DNA of 32,398 nucleotides from Terriglobia bacterium (lineage in GTDB: Bacteria; Acidobacteriota; Terriglobia; JAIQFV01), in the NCBI GenBank assembly GCA_020072965.1, contig JAIQFY010000057.1, positions 1 through 32,398 on the forward strand, read 5' to 3'. Positions 14,957 through 22,838 of the stretch are shown here, one piece after another. Each line of letters starts with the position of its first letter. Positions within the stretch are counted from its first letter, which is position 1. Made by a program: the position numbers and the translations under genes. The notes below the pieces were generated by a model that saw nothing but the letters and a program-made list of their open reading frames with translations, did not search any database and was not told the origin of the DNA.

Positions 14957-15577
14957 ATGATCATCGGAATCTGTGGCGGCACGGGGTCGGGCAAGACCAC
15001 GGTGGCAAACAAGATCCTTGAGACCATCGACAGTGATTCGGTGGCTCTTCTGCAGCAGGATCATTATTACAAGGAACTCGCGGACTTGCCGGTCGAAGAG
15101 CGCGCCCGACAAAACTTTGACCATCCCGATTCCATCGATATGGAGCTCTTCGTCGAGCACCTTCGTTGCCTGAAGAACGGGCAATCCATTGAAAGACCAG
15201 TGTATGACTTCACCATCGATAATCGCAGCATGCAGACGGTCCGGGTGGACGCCAAACCCGTGGTGATGGTGGAGGGGATCCTGATCTTCGAGAACAAGCC
15301 CCTGCGGGACCTGATGGACATCAAGATCTTTGTGGACACGGACCCGGATCTGCGCTTCATCCGCCGGTTGCGCCGGGATATCACGGAGCGCGGCCGAACC
15401 GTGGAATCGGTGATCAATCGGTATCTCGCCACGGTCCGTCCCATGCATCTCGAATTTGTCGAACCTTCCAAGCGCTACGCCGATGTCATCATCCCGGAAG
15501 GGGGGTTCAACATGGTCGGCATTGACTTGTTGACTGAAAAAATCCGCGCCCTCCTTGCGGCCGCCCATGCCACGTGA
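14957..15577 (+). CDS. udk: Uridine kinase
   Basis: 206 residues, the normal length. It phosphorylates uridine (and cytidine) to the monophosphate in pyrimidine salvage. MIIGICGGTGSGKTTVANKI carries the Walker A loop (GGTGSGKT, residues 7-14). QQDHYYKEL, FDHPDSID and RPVYDF are the family's nucleoside-site segments; VVMVEGILIF and RFIRRLRRDITERGR follow (lid region). ATG 14957 gives the canonical start. It stands alone, divergent from the membrane protein gene and convergent with the FHA-protease gene. Other P-loop kinases such as phosphoribulokinase share the fold, but the YY...DHP pattern is specific to Udk. Confidence 0.95.
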   Translation: MIIGICGGTGSGKTTVANKILETIDSDSVALLQQDHYYKELADLPVEERARQNFDHPDSIDMELFVEHLRCLKNGQSIERPVYDFTIDNRSMQTVRVDAKPVVMVEGILIFENKPLRDLMDIKIFVDTDPDLRFIRRLRRDITERGRTVESVINRYLATVRPMHLEFVEPSKRYADVIIPEGGFNMVGIDLLTEKIRALLAAAHAT

Positions 15578-15712
15578 GAGGGTTTGACCGCTCCGGCATC
15601 GAGGCCACGAAAAGTAGCCAGGAAGGACCTTTGGCGAGAATGCCAGAACTTCCGCACCGCCGGTCTTCACCGCCATTAATTCCAGCGCCCTTAGCGCCTC
15701 AGTGGTGAATCC

Positions 15713-17380
15713 TTACTTCATCAATTCCAAGCCAAATTGAATTGGAACTCCGAAGTTGGCGCCGCCGAATTCGGAAAGGATGGCGTAGTTTACCCCGATC
15801 ACTTTCCCGCGGGCATTAAAGAGCGGTCCGCCACTTCCCCCCTGGGTCGTCTGCGCATCGTAGACGAGCTTGTTGGGGAGAATATCGCTCAGGTGCCCCT
15901 GTGTGGAGAGGGGGCGTATCATGCCACGGCGGGACAGTTCCTGTGAAATTTTCTTGGGATCAGGTCCGGCCGTCGACACTACCGATTCGACCACCTTTTC
16001 ATCGAGTCGGGCCAGCAGCGCGTTCAGGCCCGTAGGATAGCCCAGCAGCACCACGGGCTGTCCCGCTGCCGTAACCGCCCCCTGACGTTCGACCTCAAGC
16101 ACAGGGAGTTTGTTTGAACCCAGATCCGCCTTCACCAGCGCAACGTCCGCCAGCGTGGAGGTCTTGACCACGTCGAGCTTGAACGGATCGACCACCGTTG
16201 GAAAGTATGCCCTGAAGAACTGGAGCCGGGGTCGGAAGCCTCTCCCCGTCAGATCTTTCATCTCCCGATCTTCCCACCATGGTTCAGCGACATGACGGTT
16301 GGTCAGGATCAAGCCCGACCCACTCACCAGAAATCCTGTTCCCGAGTAATAGACCTCGACCATCGGGGCGGTGCCGGAAGTGGTGTAGAGGGTTTGTCCC
16401 TGGGAATCTTTGATCGGTTCGCCGGCGCTGTCGAGGGCAAGAAAGCGCAAGGGATTGCCGGAGGCGTCGTAAAAATGGATGGCGCCTTCGATGTAACAGA
16501 CTCCGTATTGATACTTCTTGATGACCCGTTCTCCCAGCGACCGCTCCCGATTAACGGAGTCGATGTGCCGCGTGGTTTCGTTGAGCTTGGCCCGGAGGGC
16601 CTGGAGTTCTCCGGCCTTCAGCGAGGCGTCGTTCTGTGCTTGCGTCAATTGCTCACGGAGCTTCTGCTCTTCGACCTGCAGCCCGGCCAGCCGCACCTCC
16701 GTTTCGGATTCATGCTGGGCCCGAAGCTCCCCGCCGCGCCTGCGTTCCTCTAAAATGTCCCGCTCCAAAGCCTGGCGAGACCGTTGGTCGACAGCGAGTT
16801 GTTTTTGAAGCTGGATAATCTCTCTTTCAATCTTCCGCTTTGAAAGGGCGCCCTGGATCAACACGAGGGCGCTGAGCGTGACGGAAATTCCAACCAGGAT
16901 GATGGCTCCGATGAAGATCATGCGGGTCCGGGGGGTGGAGTGACGGAGCAGCCCACGAGTGAATTCTCCAAAGAACCGAGTGGTGGATCCTATTCCGCGC
17001 CTCCGGAATCGACGCGATTTTCGAACTGAATCCCGGTACACAACGTGAAAAGGCTTGCACACCTCCCCCTTGGCCATCTCCACATGAAACCGCACTTTCG
17101 GTCCGCCCTCGCCAAATTCCAGCACATCCCCCTCTTTGAGAATGATTTCATCAATCTCGTGATCGTTGACAAAAGTCCCCCGGGAAGACCCGAGGTCACG
17201 CAGATAGTACTCACAATTATCGAAGTAGATTTCGGCATGAAGGTCGGAGGTTTTGTCGTCGGCCCCCGCCTTGAAGCAGACGTCACACTTCGGATCGCAT
17301 CCGATCAGGATGTTTTCCTTCTCAAATTCCTGGGTATCACCCCGGTGGCTTCCCGAAAGATGAACGAAGACTGATTTCAT
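15713..17380 (-). CDS. FHA domain - transmembrane - coiled coil - trypsin-like serine protease
   Basis: 555 residues with four regions. Residues 5-100 are an FHA phosphothreonine-binding domain (ILIGCDPKCDV, LRDLGSSRGTFVND). A basic stretch (120-130) and one membrane helix (about 154-176) follow. Residues 180-290 are a heptad-rich, Gln/Glu/Arg-rich coiled coil. The C-terminus (about 340-555) is an S1/HtrA-type protease: GTGFLVSGSGLILTNRHVA (His363), STLADVALVKAD (Asp412) and TTQGGSGGPLFN (Ser516), so the triad looks intact. I see no PDZ domain. The topology suggests a cytoplasmic FHA sensor linked by one helix to a periplasmic protease, which would connect Ser/Thr phosphorylation to proteolysis. 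No kinase gene is next to it. The 3' end faces udk across 135 bp that contain a GAGGCGC/GGCGGTGA-type repeat. Confidence 0.85.
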   Translation of the reverse strand: MKSVFVHLSGSHRGDTQEFEKENILIGCDPKCDVCFKAGADDKTSDLHAEIYFDNCEYYLRDLGSSRGTFVNDHEIDEIILKEGDVLEFGEGGPKVRFHVEMAKGEVCKPFHVVYRDSVRKSRRFRRRGIGSTTRFFGEFTRGLLRHSTPRTRMIFIGAIILVGISVTLSALVLIQGALSKRKIEREIIQLQKQLAVDQRSRQALERDILEERRRGGELRAQHESETEVRLAGLQVEEQKLREQLTQAQNDASLKAGELQALRAKLNETTRHIDSVNRERSLGERVIKKYQYGVCYIEGAIHFYDASGNPLRFLALDSAGEPIKDSQGQTLYTTSGTAPMVEVYYSGTGFLVSGSGLILTNRHVAEPWWEDREMKDLTGRGFRPRLQFFRAYFPTVVDPFKLDVVKTSTLADVALVKADLGSNKLPVLEVERQGAVTAAGQPVVLLGYPTGLNALLARLDEKVVESVVSTAGPDPKKISQELSRRGMIRPLSTQGHLSDILPNKLVYDAQTTQGGSGGPLFNARGKVIGVNYAILSEFGGANFGVPIQFGLELMK

Positions 17381-17690
17381 AATTTAAAGCATATCCCCCG
17401 TTCAGGATTCAAAATTCCAAAATCCAAAATCCAAAATCCAAATAGATTCCAAACACCAAGCTCCAAGAAAACATCCCCCCTAGCCAGGTTCTTGGCATTC
17501 ATGGTTCCGCGCGGATTGACGGGTGGAGCCTATGAGCAGGGTTATTGATCTGGATCATTAGGCTTGTTTGGATTCTTGAAATTGATATTCGTGGCAGATT
17601 TGGATTCACGGGCCAGAATTTTAATTGAGCGTTCGGATTTGGAATTTGAAATTTATTTGGAATCTGGATTTTGGAATTTGGATTTTGGGG
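17381..17690. repeat. AT-rich intergenic region with inverted runs of AAAATCC / GGATTTT repeats
   Basis: AAAATCC is repeated several times at 17410-17443, and the opposite-strand form (GGATTTTGGAATTTGGATTTTGG and relatives) fills 17637-17690. The two runs could fold on each other over a 200-bp loop. No gene is visible in these 310 bp. Such degenerate TTGGATTT tracts occur between genes in many environmental bacteria. Confidence 0.7.
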
Positions 17691-18494
17691 TTAAAAGACT
17701 ATCATTCCCGCATAGCCGACAACCTCCGCGCGGTCGCCGGAGATATCTCCCGACGTTGCATACTTCACCAGTTCCGCTTTGGAGGCTCCCAGCAGCCGGG
17801 CTGCTGTCAGCATGGCGATGGTCGGTCCGTAGCCGCACATGGTGACATGTTCCTTCTTGATGACGTCATAGAGGCCTTTGGGATCGAGCGCCAAGACCCG
17901 GTCAATGGCGCGCCGGTCCTTCTGGCGTGTCACCGAATCGCTCTCGTAATGGTTCATGTCGCTGGAGGCGATAATGAGGACGGGCTCAATCGATTCCTGG
18001 ACGGTTTGAGCGATCGCTTGTCCGAGCCGTTCCAGGGGAGCAAAGCTCCCCGTACCGACCGCAATGGGCACGAAGGTGAACCCTTCCTTGAGCTGCTGAA
18101 GAAAAGGAAGCTGCACTTCCAATGAATGCTCCGCGACATGTGCCGACTCATCTTCGCTCACCAGCGGGCAGGCGTGAACGATCTTCCGGGCCAGAGCGGA
18201 GTCAATCTTGGTATTCCCTAAAGGCGTTTGCCATTCCCCTTCGCTCATGATCGAAAGCGGTGTTCCCATCCCGGTGTGATTGGGACAAAGGATGATGAAT
18301 CGCCCCGGCAGCTCAAGGCGCGCATAGACGGCTCCCGCCACATGTCCCGAATACATGTATCCGGCATGCGGGACGACACACCCGATGGCCTTTCGAGGCT
18401 CACCCTCGACGGCAAGGTACCCCGTAAGATCGCTGACTAGTTTTTCCTTGTTCGAAGGATAAAAGCGGCCTGCCACTGCAGGACGGCGGATCAT
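17691..18494 (-). CDS. amrB: AmmeMemoRadiSam system protein B (MEMO family)
   Basis: 267 residues, full family length. MIRRPAVAGRFYPSN is the standard start. VPHAGYMYSGHVAGAVYA, LCPNHTGMG, EHSLEVQLPFLQ and IIASSDMNHY carry the conserved His/Asp residues of the MEMO/LigB-like metal fold, and MCGYGPTIAMLTAARLLG follows. In many genomes this protein is encoded beside an AMMECR1 domain (A) and a radical SAM enzyme (C); neither partner is here, so this is an orphan B gene. The biochemical role of the system is not settled. It is divergent from the hydroxyacid dehydrogenase at 18706. The stop codon lies at the very end of the TTGGATTT repeat tract, so the repeat begins where the gene ends. Confidence 0.92.
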   Translation of the reverse strand: MIRRPAVAGRFYPSNKEKLVSDLTGYLAVEGEPRKAIGCVVPHAGYMYSGHVAGAVYARLELPGRFIILCPNHTGMGTPLSIMSEGEWQTPLGNTKIDSALARKIVHACPLVSEDESAHVAEHSLEVQLPFLQQLKEGFTFVPIAVGTGSFAPLERLGQAIAQTVQESIEPVLIIASSDMNHYESDSVTRQKDRRAIDRVLALDPKGLYDVIKKEHVTMCGYGPTIAMLTAARLLGASKAELVKYATSGDISGDRAEVVGYAGMIVF

Positions 18495-18691
18495 GGTAGA
18501 CGCTCCTGCACATCCGCTGACTACCCCAGACGTGATGCTCGAATCCTAATGCCGTGCGCGATCGAAGTCAAGGTGGGCATAGGCCGGGCAGTTCGAGGGC
18601 TCGTTCTTTTCGGCGGTACGGTTCCCGGAAAACCTGGAGATCCCTCGTGAATCATTGTGCGAACATTTTCCTGCCGGACATGGGTCTCGAC

Positions 18692-18697
18692 TATAAT
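18692..18697 (+). promoter_or_regulatory. -10 box TATAAT eight bases before the dehydrogenase ATG
   Basis: A perfect TATAAT ends 8 nt before ATG 18706, so a transcript would begin at or within a couple of bases of the start codon (leaderless). The -35 region is poor (TTCCTG, 18 bp upstream). If leaderless use is wrong, ATG 18730 is the alternative start. Confidence 0.4.
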
Positions 18698-18705
18698 CCA
18701 GGGGC

Positions 18706-19707
18706 ATGCCAAGCCGTGATCTCAAGAAAATGGTTCTCTACCACCAGGTGGGTTTTTCCCTTTGGAACATGACTGATGAACGGGTCAGGGATCTGAAAAA
18801 TCTTTTCCCCGGGATTCATTTTGTTAACACGGAGAATCTCGATACCCTGGCCGAGCAAATCGTGGATGCGGATGCCCTCTGCTCCATGCGGATCACATCC
18901 GAACTTTTCAGGGCTGCCCCAAAACTGAAATGGATTCATTCTGTCGCGGCGGGGATCGGCGGGCTGATGATTCCCGAAGTGCTTTCCAGTAACGTCTTCA
19001 TCACGAACGCACGCGGAATCTTTTCCACCGTGATGGCGGAGCACACCCTGGGGATGATCCTCGCCTTCTCCCGGCGTCTCATCGATAGCTACCGGTTTCA
19101 GCAAAAGCACCAATGGGCGCGGGACGCGCTCTGGGCCCTTCAGCCGCCGATGGGAGAAATTCGCGGCAAGACGCTGGGCATCATCGGGTACGGGTCGATT
19201 GGCCGGGAAATCGGCAGGGGGGCACGGGCGCTCGGAATGAAAATACTGGCGTTGAAGAAGGATCCGTCAACAGGGGTGGAACATGCGGACCATGTCTTCA
19301 CCCTGGCCGAGCGAAATGAATTGTTGAAAGAATCAGATTTCGTAGTCCTCGCTTTGCCCCACACACCCGACACCAAGCAGGTCCTGGGAGAGGTTGAGTT
19401 CAACGTGATGAAGCCCGGCGCCTACGTCATCAACATCGGACGAGGAAAATTAATTGACGAAGAGGCGCTGGTCCGAGCCCTCCGGGAAGGGCGGATCGCG
19501 GGAGCCGGACTTGATGTTTTCTCGACCGAGCCCTTGCCCGAGGGTCATCCCTTGTGGGATCAGCCCAACGTTCTGATCACCCCCCACAGCGCCGCGATCT
19601 TTCCGGAGTATTGGTCGAAGAGTTTGGCGTTACTGGGGGAAAACATTCGTCGATTTCGTTCAGGAGAGACGTTAGAGAACCTCGTGGATAAAAAACGCGG
19701 GTACTGA
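18706..19707 (+). CDS. D-2-hydroxyacid dehydrogenase family protein
   Basis: 333 residues with the classical two-domain fold. The nucleotide-binding domain has LGIIGYGSIGREIGRGARAL (GxGxxG, about residues 155-174). The segment after beta-2 reads ILALKKDPS: the usual acidic residue is replaced by lysines, which hints at NADP(H) preference. The catalytic trio is visible: Arg in INIGRGKLIDEEAL, Glu in DVFSTEPLPEGHPLW and His in LITPHSAA. The overall pattern resembles GhrA/GyaR-type glyoxylate/hydroxypyruvate reductases, but the substrate cannot be set from sequence. It is monocistronic and divergent from the MEMO gene. A TATAAT almost touching the ATG suggests a leaderless message. Confidence 0.9.
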   Translation: MPSRDLKKMVLYHQVGFSLWNMTDERVRDLKNLFPGIHFVNTENLDTLAEQIVDADALCSMRITSELFRAAPKLKWIHSVAAGIGGLMIPEVLSSNVFITNARGIFSTVMAEHTLGMILAFSRRLIDSYRFQQKHQWARDALWALQPPMGEIRGKTLGIIGYGSIGREIGRGARALGMKILALKKDPSTGVEHADHVFTLAERNELLKESDFVVLALPHTPDTKQVLGEVEFNVMKPGAYVINIGRGKLIDEEALVRALREGRIAGAGLDVFSTEPLPEGHPLWDQPNVLITPHSAAIFPEYWSKSLALLGENIRRFRSGETLENLVDKKRGY

Positions 19708-19780
19708 GGAGACACGCCAAGAAAGCACAAAACACACGGCTGCGACGGAAGGGACCCTCCTCGCTACACATCGCCGTCCG

Positions 19781-19996
19781 CTACTCGTCACTCCTTCGAG
19801 CTTCGATTGAAATCTCATCCTCCCCCTCCACCGTCACGCTCATCTCCATGGGCTGGCAACACACCTGGCAATCTTCAATATACTGTTGGAGACGGACGCT
19901 GATGTCCACGAAGAGGACCTGGGCCTGTCCACAGTATGGACAGATCATCTCGCGTGCGATTTCCATAGGGAAGGGCTCGGCGACTCCGGATTCCAC
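19781..19996 (-). CDS. CPXCG-motif cysteine-rich protein
   Basis: A 71-residue small zinc-ribbon-like protein. CPYCG (Cys19, Cys22) and DCQVCC (Cys43, Cys46, Cys47) are the two half-sites. The rest of the small CPXCG family is equally short, ending in an acidic tail as here. The start is uncertain: GTG 19996 (AAGG just upstream) or ATG 19966. It follows ispF by 29 bp and is the last gene of the yacL-like/ispD/ispF run on the minus strand. The function is unknown; metal binding is likely from the cysteines. Confidence 0.8.
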   Translation of the reverse strand: MESGVAEPFPMEIAREMICPYCGQAQVLFVDISVRLQQYIEDCQVCCQPMEMSVTVEGEDEISIEARRSDE

Positions 19997-20025
19997 CTTG
20001 CGGCGAAAGGAGACGACCGGGGCTT

Positions 20026-20505
20026 TCAGTCTTTCTCAATCATTGCCACGGCTTGCGCGGCAATGGCATCTCCATGGCCGATGGCATCAACCCCTTCGTG
20101 AGTTTTAGCCTTCACATTCACTTGTCCGGAGGAGAGAGAGAGTGTTTCCGAGATTCCCGACCTCATGGCCTCGAGATACACTGATAGCTTGGGAGCCTCG
20201 GCAATGATGGTGGTATCGATATTGAGAATACGAAAGCCCTGATCCCGGAGCATGGCATGGACCCGGCGCAGAATCTCCCGGCTTGAGATATCCTTGAATT
20301 GAGGGTCCGTCGAGGGGAAGTGCCGGCCCAGGTCCCCCAGTCCCGCGGCGCCCAGCAAGGCATCGCCCACGGCATGGAGAAGAACATCGGCGTCAGAATG
20401 GCCCTGGAGACCGCGAGGGGAATCGACTTCTACACCTCCGAGAATGAGCTTTCGGTTTTCCACCAGCCGGTGGATGTCAAATCCGGTCCCCACTCGCATG
20501 CTCAT
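20026..20505 (-). CDS. ispF: 2-C-methyl-D-erythritol 2,4-cyclodiphosphate synthase
   Basis: 159 residues, normal length. It cyclises CDP-methylerythritol 2-phosphate in the MEP isoprenoid pathway. RVGTGFDIHRL gives the Asp/His zinc ligands, GHSDADVLLHAVGDALLGAA the third ligand and active-site loop, and VNVKAKTHEGVDAIGHGDAIAA the C-terminal signature, with THEG in place of the more usual TTEG/TTEKLG variants. The ATG overlaps the stop of ispD (shared ATGA), so the two are translationally coupled and carry out neighbouring steps of one pathway; IspE lies between them in the pathway and is not in the window. Confidence 0.97.
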   Translation of the reverse strand: MSMRVGTGFDIHRLVENRKLILGGVEVDSPRGLQGHSDADVLLHAVGDALLGAAGLGDLGRHFPSTDPQFKDISSREILRRVHAMLRDQGFRILNIDTTIIAEAPKLSVYLEAMRSGISETLSLSSGQVNVKAKTHEGVDAIGHGDAIAAQAVAMIEKD

Positions 20506-21209
20506 GGCTGGGGCGCCCTTTCGGGGGATTCCAACGCCAGGTAAAACTCCGCCAGGGGCAAATCTGAAGGCCGGGTGATCTTGATATTCCGCTCACAACC
20601 CAGGACAACACCCACCTCAATACCAAAGTGCTCCATGAGCATCGACTCATCGGTGCCAAAAAAGTTTTCCGCCACCGCCTTCTCAAAGGCCTGGCGCAAC
20701 AAATCGGTGCGATAAGCCTGGGGGGTTTGCACCAGAACGATGCGATCTCGAGGCAGGGTAGCGGTGACCCGCTGTCGATCGATTTGTTTGAGGGTATCCA
20801 ATACGGGAACAGCGCAAATGGCGGCGCCGGTTTTCTGGGCCTCGGTGATAACCCGTTCAATCAAGGGGGGATCAAACAGAGGCCGAACGGCGTCGTGGAC
20901 CACCACCCACTCGTACGCTCCCGCGTCAATCCCTTCCAGCGCACTGGCCACCGATTCCTGTCGATGATCGCCTCCTACCACCACATCCACGGGTTTCCCG
21001 TACGCCTCGGTCCCCAGCAGCCTGGAAAATTCCGTGATCTCATCTTCGCGCAGGGCGACGACGATCCGATCGATGAGGGGGGAAGAATGAAATTTCCGGA
21101 GGGTTCGGATCAAGATGGGCACCCCCCCCAGTTCGTAAAACTGTTTCGGGCGCTCGCCTCCCATCCGAGTGCCCATGCCCGCGGCAGGAATAATCGCAGC
21201 AATTGACAT
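20502..21209 (-). CDS. ispD: 2-C-methyl-D-erythritol 4-phosphate cytidylyltransferase
   Basis: 235 residues. It couples MEP to CTP in the MEP pathway. AIIPAAGMGTRMGGERPKQF is the nucleotide-binding signature (Lys in PKQF); VVVGGDHRQESVASAL, VVHDAVRPLFDP, VPVLDTLKQID and QTPQAYRTDLL follow in order, and FFGTDESMLMEHFG near the end. I chose ATG 21209 (MSIAAIIPAAG), the usual family start; the frame is open upstream to 21263. It overlaps ispF by four bases. The yacL-like gene lies 200 bp upstream in the same direction, an arrangement that recalls the ispD-yacL link in other bacteria. Confidence 0.97.
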   Translation of the reverse strand: MSIAAIIPAAGMGTRMGGERPKQFYELGGVPILIRTLRKFHSSPLIDRIVVALREDEITEFSRLLGTEAYGKPVDVVVGGDHRQESVASALEGIDAGAYEWVVVHDAVRPLFDPPLIERVITEAQKTGAAICAVPVLDTLKQIDRQRVTATLPRDRIVLVQTPQAYRTDLLRQAFEKAVAENFFGTDESMLMEHFGIEVGVVLGCERNIKITRPSDLPLAEFYLALESPERAPQP

Positions 21210-21408
21210 AGATTTTACCCGTGTAGGATTTGTGAGATCGTCGGGGAGCTGACCTGTACGCATTCGGCCGGTCTGTAACGACGCGTCCGACAGATGGTCT
21301 GATGGTGGATCGTTCTGGATACTTAGGATTCTTCCCCGCGGAATCAGACTCCCCGGAAACGGGGGCGACTCCCGGGGGTTTCCATTCCGATGCCGGAGGA
21401 TGTCTCCA

Positions 21409-22524
21409 TCAGGAGTTCACAGCGTTCGGAGGCGAGACCGGCGTGGCCGCGGACTCCTGCGTCCGCTGGGATGTATTCGGCACCGGTTGCGGTGAAGGCA
21501 CCCCTCCCGGTGGAGTGTGAGACGGTCGTGAGAAACCGCGTTCTTCGTATTTTCCAAAGATCATCTTGCCTGCGGTCGTCTGCAAAACGCTGGTGACACT
21601 GGTCTCGATCGTCTTCCCGATCAGCTTTCGGGCGTTATCGACGACCACCATGGTGCCGTCATCGAGATACGCTATCCCCTGGTTGTATTCCTTTCCCTCT
21701 TTCAGGATGAAGACTTTCATGATTTCGCCCGGGAGGACCACCGGCTTCATCGCGTTTGCCAGCTCGTTGATGTTCAATACATCAACCCCCTGAAGCTGGG
21801 CCACCTTGTTCAGGTTGAAGTCATTGGTGACAATCTTCCCCTCCAGGGCCTTCGCCAATTCAATCAACTTCATGTCCACTTCGCGGATGTTAGGAAAATC
21901 AGTCTCGAGAATCTGAACGTTGATCTTAGTGTTCTTCTGAATTCGCTGTAAAATATCGAGGCCCCGCCGGCCCCGGTTGCGCTTCAGCGAATCCGCTGAA
22001 TCTGCCACCAGCTGCAGTTCCCGGAGGACAAACTGGGGAATCACAAGATTGCCGTCCAGAAATCCTGTTTCACTGATGTCGGCAATCCTTCCGTCAATAA
22101 TGACACTGGTGTCTAGAATCTTGTAATCCCGCTTAGGCGGACGCTCGCCCCCGATCAGGCCCCCCAGGGCGGAGAGGTTCAACAGTTCTCCCTTGGAGGC
22201 ACCCACGGCGAGGCCCACATACCCCATCAAGAGAAGGACCACCAGTTCAATGAATGATTTGGAATGCCCCGCCAGCAGAGTTCGGCTCACGAGGGCGCTG
22301 GCAAAGTAAGCGCCAATGATCCCCATCAATGAACCGATGGCCGCCCCAATCAGCCTCTTGAGTGATACCTTTTTCAGTCGAATTTCAAAGAGGATGATCG
22401 CAACACCCAAAAGAACCCCAAGGCCACCCGAAACCGGCCTGCTTAAACCGAATGGGCCCGTGAAAAACGCGATCACCGAAACCAGAAGCACAAAAAAAAT
22501 GCGGATAATAATTACATCCAGCAT
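21409..22524 (-). CDS. YacL-like membrane protein with PIN and TRAM domains
   Basis: 371 residues. Four membrane helices occupy about residues 1-108. A PIN ribonuclease-fold domain follows (about 135-255): ILDTSVIIDGRIADI gives Asp138 and Asp144, with further acidic residues in LVADSADSLK and GKIVTNDFNLNKVA. A TRAM-like beta-barrel domain spans about 265-332 (VLPGEIMKVFILKEGKEYNQGIAYLDDGT), and a Pro/Thr-rich tail finishes the protein. This matches Bacillus YacL and relatives, presumed membrane-bound nucleases of unknown target. A GGGGGTGA-type ribosome binding site precedes ATG 22524. It heads the run yacL-like, ispD, ispF and the CPXCG gene on the minus strand, though the 200-bp gap before ispD may hold its own promoter. 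Confidence 0.92.
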   Translation of the reverse strand: MLDVIIIRIFFVLLVSVIAFFTGPFGLSRPVSGGLGVLLGVAIILFEIRLKKVSLKRLIGAAIGSLMGIIGAYFASALVSRTLLAGHSKSFIELVVLLLMGYVGLAVGASKGELLNLSALGGLIGGERPPKRDYKILDTSVIIDGRIADISETGFLDGNLVIPQFVLRELQLVADSADSLKRNRGRRGLDILQRIQKNTKINVQILETDFPNIREVDMKLIELAKALEGKIVTNDFNLNKVAQLQGVDVLNINELANAMKPVVLPGEIMKVFILKEGKEYNQGIAYLDDGTMVVVDNARKLIGKTIETSVTSVLQTTAGKMIFGKYEERGFSRPSHTPPGGVPSPQPVPNTSQRTQESAATPVSPPNAVNS

Positions 22525-22838
22525 GAAGGTTCACCCCCATCTATTAACCCCCACTTGTCAACAGGCGTATGTAATAAGATAAATTCAAGGCGTTAGGCCT
22601 CTCTCTCTGGCGCATATTCTATCTCAATTAAACTTGCCGACCTAAAGAATTAATCCACCTTGCCATGAATCCGACCCAACGGCCAACATTCAATCCTCAG
22701 GTGGCGGGCTGGCGTTAGTTCGTTCCGGCGCGTTAAAAAAAACCACCATTGCATCAGTGCAACGCTAAAAAGATAGCCGTCCGGGAGCCCCACCTGTTGT
22801 AAAATCATCATGATACCTGAAGATGGAGGAAGATAAAT
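22525..22838. other. Divergent intergenic region between the yacL-like and TPR genes
   Basis: No gene seen in 314 bp. On the plus strand a candidate promoter for the TPR gene is TTGCAT (22749-22754), 17 bp, GATAGC (22772-22777); the -35 box lies in the palindrome TTGCA-TCAG-TGCAA (22749-22762). A strong ribosome binding site GGAGGAAG (22824-22831) precedes the TPR start. Confidence 0.4.

Noticed and set aside
17410-17443. AAAATCC run as a CRISPR-like array
   Set aside because: Units are 7 bp without spacers, and there are no cas genes in the window.
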